A DNA stretch of 6,079 nucleotides from CAZJHD01 sp964545855 (GTDB lineage: Bacteria > Planctomycetota > UBA1135 > JACQFD01), in NCBI GenBank assembly GCA_964545855.1, contig CAZJHD010000111.1, positions 1-6,079 on the forward strand, read 5' to 3'. The notes beneath the pieces are model-generated. The model did no database searches. It was not told the DNA's origin and saw nothing but the letters and a program-made list of their open reading frames with translations. The first letter of the stretch is position 1. The number at the start of each line of letters is the position of its first letter. The position numbers and the translations under genes are program-made. This document shows, in pieces, positions 1 through 5,965 of the stretch.

Positions 1-31
1 CGCGCGGCGCGCGAGGGAGAGGAGAGAGAAA

Positions 32-44
32 GGGGTCTGACCCC
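32..44 (-). terminator. GGGGTC/GACCCC palindrome, possible terminator of the oxidoreductase-HD unit
   Basis: The 13-nt palindrome GGGGTCTGACCCC starts 9 nt beyond the HD-gene stop codon. Read on the minus strand it is a GGGGT stem, a CAG loop and an ACCCC stem, followed directly by TTTCTCTCTCC, a pyrimidine-rich but imperfect T-tract. That makes it a plausible weak intrinsic terminator for the leftward unit. The same core is, to my recollection, a dispersed intergenic motif in several GC-rich deltaproteobacterial-type genomes, so it could instead be one copy of a genome-wide repeat. Only one copy is present in this window, so the two readings cannot be separated here. Confidence 0.45.
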
Positions 45-53
45 AGTCCCGGG

Positions 54-620
54 TCATGAGCTTCCAAGGAGCTTCAGGTCCGCCGCACGTGCACGGAGCG
101 CGTCGATCACGAACTGCACGTGCACGGCGAGGTCGACGCCCAGCAGCTCCGCGCCGGCCGTCACCTCCGCGCGCTCCACCTTCGCGGCGAAGGACTTGGT
201 CTTGAGTCGCTTCAGCACGCTGGTCGGCTCCAGCGACGCGATGCCGTCGGGCCGCACGCGGCAGCAGGCGACGACGAAGCCCGTGAGCTCGTCGCAGGCC
301 AGCAGCGCCCGGTCGAGGGCACTCTCCTGGACGACGCCCCACTTCGTGTAGTGGGCGGAGACCGCGTGGGCGATCGCCTCCTCGCCGCGCTCGCGGAGCC
401 ACGCGACGATCCGCTTCGGATGCTCCTCGGGCCACTTCTCGTAGTCGGCGTCGTGGAGCATGCCGGCGATCCCGAAGGCCTCCACGTCGGCGCCCGCGCC
501 GCCGTACCGGAGGGCCGCGGCGCGCATCACCGTCTCGACGCAGCGCGCGTGATGGCGCAGCGACTCCGTCTCGGTCCACTCCTGCAGGAGCGCCCACGCC
601 TCGTCGTGCGTGAGGGCCAT
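54..620 (-). CDS. HD-domain protein, putative metal-dependent phosphohydrolase
   Basis: The 188-residue protein fits the HD superfamily, whose members use a bound metal ion to cleave phosphate esters of nucleotides and related compounds. The expected metal ligands are visible in order: H24 (in LRHHARCVE), the H56-D57 pair in GMLHDADYE, and D110 in ACDELTGF. H67 and H90 could add ligands. The block around ACDELTGF, followed by SVLKRLKTKSFAAKVER, is typical of a widespread family of short, stand-alone bacterial HD hydrolases of unknown substrate. No signal peptide or membrane segment is seen, so it should be cytosolic. The ATG lies 2 nt after the stop of the upstream oxidoreductase and has no clear ribosome binding site, which suggests translational coupling. 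The family call is firm; the substrate is unknown. Confidence 0.85.
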   Translation of the reverse strand: MALTHDEAWALLQEWTETESLRHHARCVETVMRAAALRYGGAGADVEAFGIAGMLHDADYEKWPEEHPKRIVAWLRERGEEAIAHAVSAHYTKWGVVQESALDRALLACDELTGFVVACCRVRPDGIASLEPTSVLKRLKTKSFAAKVERAEVTAGAELLGVDLAVHVQFVIDALRARAADLKLLGSS

Positions 621-622
621 CG

Positions 623-1783
623 TCAGCGCACCGTGCGCCAGCGGCCGCTCGCGGCCGAGCGCAGCGCCGCGTCGAGGACTTCCTGACAGCGGAGCCCGTC
701 CTCGAAGCTCGGCGCGACGGACCGCCGCCGCTCGATCGCCGTGAGCACGTCATGCATCTCGTGCGTGAACGTGTGCTCCCAGCCGATCAGGTGGCCCGCC
801 GGCCACCAGGCGCCGGCGTAGGGATGCCCGCCGTCCGTCGCGAGGATCGTCCGGAAGCCGCTCTCCGTCGCCGCGTCCGCCGTCGAGTACCAACGCAGCT
901 CGCTCAGACGCTCGAGATCGAAGGCGAGGGAGCCCTTCTCGCCGCTCACCTCGAAGGTGAGACCGTTCTTGCGGCCCGCCGCGAAGCGCGTCGCCTCGAA
1001 GGAGCCGAGGGCTCCGTTCTGGAAACGCGCGAGGAAGAGCGCCGCGTCCTCGACGGTGACCGTGCCCATGGCCGGCCGGCCCTTGCGGCGGCGCGCGGCG
1101 CCGAGGGCACCTCCGCCCTCCGGCAGGGGACGCTTCTTCACGAAGGTCTCCGTCGCGCCGCAGACCTCCGCGATGGGCCCGACGAGGAAGTGCGCGAGGT
1201 CGACGAGGTGGGCGTTCAGGTCGCCGTGGGGGCCCGATCCCGCCACCTCCTTCCGCAGCCGCCAGACGAGCGGGAACGACGGATCGAGGATCCAGTCCTG
1301 CAGGTAGCGCGCGCGGAAGTGGAAGATCCGGCCGAGGTCGCCGCGCCGGATCATCGCGGCCGCGTGCGCCACGGCGGGAACGCGCCGGTAGTTGAACGCG
1401 CAGAGCGTCACGCGCCGCGCCTTGCGCGCCGCCGCCGCCATGCGACGCGCGTCGGCGACCGTGTTCGCCAGGGGCTTCTCGCAGATCACGTGCTTGCCGG
1501 CGCGCAGCGCGGCGATCGCGATCTCGGCGTGCGTGTCGCCGGGGGTGCAGACGTCCACGAGATCGACGTCCTCGCGCTCGACGACGCGCCGCCAGTCGGT
1601 CGATGCCTCGGTCCAGCCGAAGCGGCGCGCCAGCTCCTTGGTCCGCCGCGGGTCCCGGCCGCACACCACGGTCATCTCGGGCGGGTGGGGGCGAGGGAAG
1701 AAGGACGCCACGCTTCGCAACGCGTGGCTGTGGGCGCGGCCCATGAATTGGGTGCCGATCAGGGCGACGCGGACGCCGGGCAT
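623..1783 (-). CDS. Gfo/Idh/MocA family NAD(P)-dependent oxidoreductase
   Basis: This 386-residue protein has the two-domain layout of Gfo/Idh/MocA sugar and inositol dehydrogenases. The N-terminal Rossmann nucleotide-binding motif is VALIGTQFMGRAHS (residues 6-19). The signature CEKPLA at 101-106 carries the expected catalytic lysine, K103. The second-domain segment GDLNAHLVDLAHFL (187-200) places D188 and H192 where the family keeps its catalytic Asp and His. The C-terminal part (HEMHDVLTAIERRRSVAPSFEDG) is typical for the fold. These enzymes reversibly oxidise a hydroxyl of a sugar, inositol or sugar derivative; the substrate cannot be told here. The frame stays open upstream to 2506, but homology begins only at the ATG at 1783, which has an AGGAG 8 nt before it. 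It is the first gene of a unit with the HD gene and is divergent from the glycosyltransferase gene. Confidence 0.92.
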   Translation of the reverse strand: MPGVRVALIGTQFMGRAHSHALRSVASFFPRPHPPEMTVVCGRDPRRTKELARRFGWTEASTDWRRVVEREDVDLVDVCTPGDTHAEIAIAALRAGKHVICEKPLANTVADARRMAAAARKARRVTLCAFNYRRVPAVAHAAAMIRRGDLGRIFHFRARYLQDWILDPSFPLVWRLRKEVAGSGPHGDLNAHLVDLAHFLVGPIAEVCGATETFVKKRPLPEGGGALGAARRRKGRPAMGTVTVEDAALFLARFQNGALGSFEATRFAAGRKNGLTFEVSGEKGSLAFDLERLSELRWYSTADAATESGFRTILATDGGHPYAGAWWPAGHLIGWEHTFTHEMHDVLTAIERRRSVAPSFEDGLRCQEVLDAALRSAASGRWRTVR

Positions 1784-1880
1784 CGGGGAGTCTCCTGGGT
1801 TCGTCGGGTGGGCGCGCTCGACCGCACATCCGGCCGCGCGCGGGCATCGTTCTACCGGCTCATCCCGCCTCCGCCGCGCT
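1784..1880. promoter_or_regulatory. Divergent intergenic region, presumed promoters
   Basis: This 97-bp gap separates the outward-facing oxidoreductase and glycosyltransferase genes, so promoters for both units should lie here or just inside the genes. I see no convincing -35/-10 pair on either strand. The least GC-rich spot is around 1848-1856 (ATCGTTCTA on the plus strand). No clear operator palindrome stands out. The call rests on gene arrangement, not on motifs. Confidence 0.35.
1792..1796 (-). promoter_or_regulatory. Shine-Dalgarno site of the oxidoreductase gene
   Basis: AGGAG on the minus strand, 8 nt before the ATG at 1783. It is the best ribosome binding site in the window apart from that of the GNAT gene. 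It fixes the start of the oxidoreductase against the much longer open frame that continues upstream. Confidence 0.8.
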
Positions 1881-2660
1881 ATGTTCCCCGCCGTGACCTC
1901 CGGGCTCCGAGCCGACGCCCTCCGCGATGCCTCCCTCCGCGCGCCGCGGATCACGGCCGTGGTGCCGACGCTCGACGAGGCCGCCTGCGCGCCGGCGACG
2001 GTCGTCCAGCTCGCGTCGGACCCGCGCGTCGAGGTGCTCGTCGTGGACGGTGGGAGCCGCGACGGAACGCTCGAGCGGCTCGCGGCCGTCGCGTGCGAGT
2101 GGCCGAACGTGCGCGTTCTCTCGTCGCGCCGCGGTCGCGGACCGCAGCTCCGCGCCGGCGCCGAGGCGGCGCGCGGCGAGATCCTCTGGTTCGTCCACGC
2201 CGACACGCGGCTCCCCGAGGGCGCCGCCGGCGAGGTACTGCGCGCCGTCGACGCCGGCGCCGTGGCGGGCGCCTTCCGCCTGCGGTTCGACGGTGGCGGA
2301 CTCGCGCTGCGCGCCGTCGCCTGGGGCGCGAACCTGCGCGTCGCGCTCACGGGCGTTCCCTTCGGCGACCAGGCCCTCTTCGCGCGCCGCGACGTCTGCG
2401 CACGCGTGGGGGGCGTTCCTCCCTGGCCGCTCTTCGAGGACGTGGAGCTCGCGCGCCGGCTCCGCCGCGCGGGCCCGCTCCGCGTGCTGGCGCCGGCCGT
2501 CGTCACGAGCGCGCGCCGCTATCGGGAGCACGGCGTCGTCCCGACGATGCTCGCGAATCTCCGTCTCCAGATCCTCTACGCCGCCGGCGTCTCGCCGGAG
2601 CGCCTCGCCGCGCTCCGGGAGCGCCGAGGCTCCTTCTCCTCGCTCGCTCCCGCGCGCTGA
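1881..2660 (+). CDS. TIGR04283-type family 2 glycosyltransferase
   Basis: The 259-residue protein is a GT-A-fold family 2 glycosyltransferase. It shows ITAVVPTLDEA (24-34), VLVVDGGSRDGT (52-63) for nucleotide binding, RGRGPQLRAGAEAA (84-97), the DXD-like metal site VHADTRLP (105-112), the acceptor-side GDQALFARRDV (162-172), and PLFEDVELARRL (183-194) with the probable catalytic acidic residues. This motif series, and the ending around VTSARRYREHG and LQILYAAGVSPERL, matches the TIGR04283 family. That family is described as a radical SAM-associated transferase and is named in databases for arsenosugar biosynthesis. No membrane segment is visible. The start is uncertain: ATG at 1881 has no Shine-Dalgarno site, and GTG at 1893 is in frame. 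It opens a tight cluster, with the radical SAM gene 12 nt downstream. Donor and acceptor are unknown, and the arsenosugar label is inherited from the family. Confidence 0.9.
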   Translation: MFPAVTSGLRADALRDASLRAPRITAVVPTLDEAACAPATVVQLASDPRVEVLVVDGGSRDGTLERLAAVACEWPNVRVLSSRRGRGPQLRAGAEAARGEILWFVHADTRLPEGAAGEVLRAVDAGAVAGAFRLRFDGGGLALRAVAWGANLRVALTGVPFGDQALFARRDVCARVGGVPPWPLFEDVELARRLRRAGPLRVLAPAVVTSARRYREHGVVPTMLANLRLQILYAAGVSPERLAALRERRGSFSSLAPAR

Positions 2661-2672
2661 CGACCGCCGCCC

Positions 2673-3962
2673 ATGCCGATCCTCCCCGGTTTCTCCGACG
2701 CGCCGCGTCGCCGCGAGCGCCTGCGCCACGCGACCGACTCCCTCGATCCGCGGTGGCGCGGGCCGAACCAGGTCCTCGGCAAGCGCTTCGCCATGGGCTG
2801 CGTCGCCCTCGAGGTGACGCAGCGATGCAATCTCGACTGCACGCTCTGCTACCTCTCGGAGAGCAGCGAGCGGACGAAGGACGTGCCCCTCGCGTCGCTG
2901 TTCGAGCGCCTCGCGGAGATCCGCGAGGCCTACGGTGCGGGCCAGGCGATCCAGATCACCGGCGGCGACCCGACGCTCCGCAAGCGCGAGGAGCTGGTGG
3001 CGATCGTCGCCGAGGCGCGGCGTCTCGAGCTCGAGCCGGCGCTCTTCACGAACGGGATCCTGGCCCATCGCGATCTGCTGGAGGAGCTGGCGGCGGCGGG
3101 GCTGAAGGACGTGGCCTTCCACGTCGACCTCACGCAGGAACGGAAGGGCTACGCCACGGAGGAGTCGCTCCACGAGGTGCGCCGCGAGTACATCGAGCGC
3201 GCGCGCGGCCTCGGCATCGCCGTGATCTTCAACACGACGGTGCATGACGGGAACTTCCACGAGATCCCCGGACTCGTGCGCTTCTTCAAGCAGCACGCCG
3301 ACGTGGTCGGCATGGCGTCCTTCCAGATGCAGGCGACGACGGGCCGCGGCGTCCTCACCGACCGCCCCGACGAGATCACCGTGCCGAACGTGCGGCGGCG
3401 GATCGCCGAGGGCGCCGGCATCACGCTCTCCTGGGACGCCGTCCGCGTCGGCCACCCGGAGTGCAACTCCGCCGCCTTCACGGTCGTGTCCGGCGGCCGC
3501 TCCGTCGACGTGAACGACGATCCGGTCTTCTTCGGCCACGTGCTCGAGGCGCTGAGGGACGTGTCGCTCCCGCGCGCGAACCCCGTGCGCACGGGCCTGC
3601 GCACGGCGGCGGGCGTCCTCCTCACGCGTCCCGGCCTCGCGCTGCGCGGCCTGCGGCACGTGGGCCGGATCCTCGGCTCGAACCTCGGCACGTTCCTGCG
3701 CGGGCGCCTGCGCTTCCACAAGCAGACCTACTTCATCCACAACTTCATGGACGCGCGGCAGCTCGTCGGCGAGCGCTGCGAGGCCTGCGTATTCCGCGTC
3801 GCCACGGCGAACCACGGCTTCGTCTCGATGTGCGTCCACAACGCGCAGCGCGACCGGTACATCCTCGCGCCCGTTCCCGTCGCCACGCCCCACGGGTTGC
3901 GCCGCTTCGATCCCTCGACCGGCCGGTACCTGCCGCAGGACGTGGCCGTCGCCGCCCGCTGA
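2673..3962 (+). CDS. Radical SAM protein with C-terminal cysteine-rich region, function unknown
   Basis: The 429-residue protein carries the radical SAM motif CNLDCTLC (C52, C56, C59), which binds the [4Fe-4S] cluster that cleaves S-adenosylmethionine. ITGGDPTLR (95-103) occupies the SAM-binding GGE position, and LFTNGIL (124-130) and VAFHVDLTQERKGY (147-160) follow as later barrel strands. A region from about 300 to 348 is Arg-rich with hydrophobic stretches. The tail has NFMDARQL (357-364), then C369, C372 and SMCVHNAQRD (385-394, with C387). With C264 in HPECNS, these four cysteines could hold an auxiliary iron-sulfur cluster. The MD...C..C...G...MC.hN pattern recalls MJ0619-like pterin methyltransferases and tetraether lipid synthases, but this is a motif-level resemblance only. 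There is no B12 domain and no ArsS-type C-terminal domain that I recognise. The ATG follows the glycosyltransferase stop by 12 nt without a clear Shine-Dalgarno site, which suggests a shared transcript. Confidence 0.88.
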   Translation: MPILPGFSDAPRRRERLRHATDSLDPRWRGPNQVLGKRFAMGCVALEVTQRCNLDCTLCYLSESSERTKDVPLASLFERLAEIREAYGAGQAIQITGGDPTLRKREELVAIVAEARRLELEPALFTNGILAHRDLLEELAAAGLKDVAFHVDLTQERKGYATEESLHEVRREYIERARGLGIAVIFNTTVHDGNFHEIPGLVRFFKQHADVVGMASFQMQATTGRGVLTDRPDEITVPNVRRRIAEGAGITLSWDAVRVGHPECNSAAFTVVSGGRSVDVNDDPVFFGHVLEALRDVSLPRANPVRTGLRTAAGVLLTRPGLALRGLRHVGRILGSNLGTFLRGRLRFHKQTYFIHNFMDARQLVGERCEACVFRVATANHGFVSMCVHNAQRDRYILAPVPVATPHGLRRFDPSTGRYLPQDVAVAAR

Positions 3963-3974
3963 AGACGCAGCTCC

Positions 3975-4826
3975 ATGCAACGACGCACGCTCGCTCTGCT
4001 CGTCCTCGCGGCCTTCGCCCTCCTCGGCGGCGTCTTCGGCTGCATTTCCTGCTCGACGATCGAGGTGACGCGCCCCGAAGGCGGGCCGGCCCTCGACGCG
4101 CGGGGCGCCTTCTCCCACGAGGAATTCGACGCCGTGCTGAAGGCCGTCGTCGACGCGCGGGGTCTGGTCGACTACGAGGCTCTGCGCCGCGACCCGGCGC
4201 TCCTCGATCGCTACCTCGGCGCCCTCTCGGTCACGTCGCCGGAAACGGCTCCCGCGCTCTTCCCCACGCGCGAGCACCGGCTCGCCTACTGGATCAACGC
4301 CTACAACGCGTGCGTGATGAAGCAGGTCGTGGCCGAGGACATCCGCGACAGCGTGGGCTCCTCCACGGCGAAGCAGCTCGCCTTCTTCGTGACGACGCGC
4401 TTCGTGATCGGCGGCGAGACGATCTCCCTGAAGGCGATGGAGGACTCGAAGGTGCGCGAGGCCTTCGGAGACGCACGCGCTCACTTCGCGCTCAACTGCG
4501 CCTCCGGCGGCTGCCCGCGGCTGCGCGCCGAGGCGTTCCGCGGGGAGACCCTCGACGCCGTGCTGGAGGACGTCTCGCGCGAGTTCGTCGCCGAGGAACG
4601 CAACGTCCGGATCGACGCCGCCACCGGCCGCGTCGTCCTCTCGAAGATCTTCGACTGGTACGGCGACGACTTCCTCGCCCACGCGCGCGCGCAAGGGATC
4701 GACCCGCCGACGCTCCGCGCCGCCGTCGATCTCTGGCGCGCCCCCGGCGCGAAGCTCCCGGCGCAGGGCGAGAACGTGTCCCTCGACTACGACTGGACGC
4801 TGAACGCGCAGGCGGGCTGGAAGTAG
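3975..4826 (+). CDS. DUF547 domain protein, exported or lipoprotein
   Basis: The 283-residue protein is recognised as DUF547 by LAYWINAYNACVMKQV (103-118), the segment FFVTTRFVIGGETISL (137-152), and the hallmark HFALNCASGGCPRLR (170-184) with C175 and C180. The function of bacterial DUF547 proteins is not established. The N-terminus has a basic start (MQRR) and a hydrophobic run (LALLVLAAFALLGGVFG), then cysteines at 23 and 26. VFGC is a non-ideal lipobox, so this is either a lipoprotein or a secreted protein with a signal peptide; either way it should act outside the cytoplasmic membrane. The gene lies 12 nt after the radical SAM stop, the same spacing as the previous junction, which supports one transcript and a shared pathway. 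GNAT follows 45 nt downstream. The domain call is strong; the role in the pathway is unknown. Confidence 0.9.
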   Translation: MQRRTLALLVLAAFALLGGVFGCISCSTIEVTRPEGGPALDARGAFSHEEFDAVLKAVVDARGLVDYEALRRDPALLDRYLGALSVTSPETAPALFPTREHRLAYWINAYNACVMKQVVAEDIRDSVGSSTAKQLAFFVTTRFVIGGETISLKAMEDSKVREAFGDARAHFALNCASGGCPRLRAEAFRGETLDAVLEDVSREFVAEERNVRIDAATGRVVLSKIFDWYGDDFLAHARAQGIDPPTLRAAVDLWRAPGAKLPAQGENVSLDYDWTLNAQAGWK

Positions 4827-4859
4827 GGGAAGAGGCGTGCCCGGCGGCGCTTCGCGCGC

Positions 4860-4864
4860 GAGGA
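4860..4864 (+). promoter_or_regulatory. Shine-Dalgarno site of the GNAT gene
   Basis: GAGGA lies 7 nt before the GTG at 4872 and decides this non-ATG start. The upstream genes of the cluster lack comparable sites, so this gene may be translated independently of them. Confidence 0.7.
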
Positions 4865-4871
4865 TCTGCGC

Positions 4872-5351
4872 GTGAGTTCCTCCCTTCGGATCCGCACCGC
4901 CGTCGCCGCCGACCTCCCGACGATCGTCGCCTTCAACGCCGCCATGGCGCAGGAGACCGAGGGCCTCTTTCTCGACCACGCGCGCCTGGAGGCGGGCGTC
5001 CGGGCCGTCCTCGACGATCCGCGCCGCGGCGCCTACTGGATCGCCGAGGCCGGCGGCGCGCCCGTCGGCCAGACGCTCGTGACCCTCGAGTGGAGCGACT
5101 GGCGCAACGCCGACTTCTGGTGGATCCAGAGCGTCTACGTCGCGGCGGACCACCGGGGCCAGGGGGTCTACCGCGCTCTCCACGAGCACGTGGTGCGCGA
5201 GGCGCGCGCCGCCGGCGCCTGCGGCGTGCGCCTCTACGTCGAGCACGAGAACGACCGCGCCCGCTCCGTCTACCGCCACCTCGGCATGCGACCGGCGCCC
5301 TACGAGATGATGGAGGAGGACTTCGTCCTGCGCCGGGGCGCGGACGGCTGA
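4872..5351 (+). CDS. GNAT family N-acetyltransferase
   Basis: This 159-residue protein is a single-domain GNAT acyltransferase, which moves an acetyl group from acetyl-CoA to an amine. The N-terminal strand-helix LRIRTAVAADLPTIVAFN (5-22) is typical. Motif A, SVYVAADHRGQGVYRALHEHV (87-107), includes the CoA pyrophosphate loop HRGQGV. Motif B is RLYVEHENDRARSVYRHLGM (120-139). FWWIQSVYV (82-90) is the usual central strand. No transmembrane segment is seen, so it is cytosolic. The GTG start is chosen because GAGGA sits 7 nt before it and homology begins within a few residues. The 45-nt gap after the DUF547 gene leaves co-transcription possible but less certain than for the three genes upstream. 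The acetyl acceptor is not predictable from sequence. Confidence 0.9.
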   Translation: MSSSLRIRTAVAADLPTIVAFNAAMAQETEGLFLDHARLEAGVRAVLDDPRRGAYWIAEAGGAPVGQTLVTLEWSDWRNADFWWIQSVYVAADHRGQGVYRALHEHVVREARAAGACGVRLYVEHENDRARSVYRHLGMRPAPYEMMEEDFVLRRGADG

Positions 5352-5372
5352 CGCGGGAGATCGCCTGTCAGC
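5347..5372. terminator. Hairpin between convergent genes, possible bidirectional terminator
   Basis: GCTGAC (5347-5352) pairs with GTCAGC (5367-5372). Inside it, GCG (5353-5355) pairs with CGC (5362-5364) around the loop GGAGAT, leaving a two-base CT bulge. The GNAT stop lies in the left arm and the AhpD-like gene's stop lies in the right arm. Neither side is followed by a T-tract, so it is not a classical intrinsic terminator. It may slow or protect both transcript ends, or terminate weakly. Confidence 0.4.
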
Positions 5373-5925
5373 AGGAGCAGGAGCGGGTCCCGATCTCCAC
5401 CTCGGGGAAGTCGATCGACGTGCCGTTGAAGACGTTGAAGAGGTTCGTGAAGAGGTTCATTCCGGCGTGGGCGATCAGCTCGACGATCTCGCCGTCGCGG
5501 AAGCCGGCGTCGCGCAGCGCGCGGACGCGCTCCTCGCTCACGTGGCCGCGCTCCTCGATCAGCTCGCGTACGAAGGCGAGCGCGATCTCCGTCCTGGGAT
5601 CGGAGGACGTCGCCGAGAGATTCCTGCGGAGCTCCGCCTCGTCGAGGCCCGCGGCCTTGCCGAGCGCCGTGTGGGCCGACGCGCAGTAGCCGCACCGGTT
5701 CGATCCGGCCGCGGCGACGGCGATCTGCTCCCGAAGCGCCGCAGGGAGGAGTCCGCCCGCGAGCGCGCGGACGGTTTCGGAGTAGGCCCGCAGCGCGGCG
5801 GGGGAGTGCGCGAGGCTCCGGTGGAGGTTCGGCACCATGCCGAGGGCGCGCCGCGTCTGCTGGACGAGAGCGAGCGAAGCGGAGGGGACCTGGTCGTCGT
5901 CGAGTGCTGCGATGCGGGGATTCAT
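5368..5925 (-). CDS. AhpD/carboxymuconolactone decarboxylase-like protein with C-terminal Cys-Ser-Cys
   Basis: The 185-residue protein matches the peroxidase-related branch of the carboxymuconolactone decarboxylase/AhpD family. The AhpD active-site pattern E-X11-C-X2-C-X3-H is exactly satisfied by E66, C78, C81 and H85 in CGYCASAH. N-terminal MVPNLHRSLAHSP (30-42) and C-terminal NLFNVFNGTSIDFPEVE (161-177) are the other family hallmarks. Members use the cysteine pair in thiol-dependent peroxide reduction or related redox chemistry. This one is cytosolic by appearance, and its true substrate is unknown. It ends unusually in RSCSC, which adds C183 and C185. The ATG at 5925 has GGAG about 10 nt upstream. 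It converges on the GNAT gene and is probably its own transcription unit. A functional link to the neighbouring cluster is possible but unproven. Confidence 0.9.
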   Translation of the reverse strand: MNPRIAALDDDQVPSASLALVQQTRRALGMVPNLHRSLAHSPAALRAYSETVRALAGGLLPAALREQIAVAAAGSNRCGYCASAHTALGKAAGLDEAELRRNLSATSSDPRTEIALAFVRELIEERGHVSEERVRALRDAGFRDGEIVELIAHAGMNLFTNLFNVFNGTSIDFPEVEIGTRSCSC

Positions 5926-5965
5926 GGTTCGTGGACTCCGAGGAGGAGGGACGCTCCGTGGGTCG

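Noticed and set aside
1392..1880. N-terminal extension of the glycosyltransferase frame
   Set aside because: It lies antisense to the oxidoreductase and has no family similarity. The GT2 core starts about 24 residues after ATG 1881.
1784..2506. N-terminal extension of the oxidoreductase (a further 241 codons in frame)
   Set aside because: The extension is Ser/Arg/Thr-rich and runs antisense to the glycosyltransferase gene. The Rossmann motif begins right after the ATG at 1783, which has a good ribosome binding site.
2673..3962. Radical SAM gene as arsS of an arsenosugar pathway
   Set aside because: The neighbouring TIGR04283 gene suggests it, but the C-terminal half does not look like the ArsS C-terminal domain, and no arsM is visible in the window.
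1860..5279. Minus-strand open frame of over 1,100 codons opposite the whole plus-strand cluster
   Set aside because: Its translation is low-complexity, rich in Arg, Ala, Glu, Val and Gly with no recognisable domain, and four well-supported genes occupy the other strand. It is a by-product of high GC content.
5300..5370. Selenocysteine read-through of the TGA after Cys-Ser-Cys in the AhpD-like gene, with the adjoining hairpin as SECIS
   Set aside because: The in-frame continuation is Arg/Pro/Ser-rich, runs antisense into the GNAT gene and shows no family similarity. The family signature is complete before the TGA, and the hairpin is equally explained by the convergent arrangement.
3461..5689. 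Long plus-strand open frame overlapping the radical SAM, DUF547, GNAT and AhpD-like genes
   Set aside because: Arg/Pro/Ala-rich translation with no motifs; it crosses four genes that have clear family signatures.
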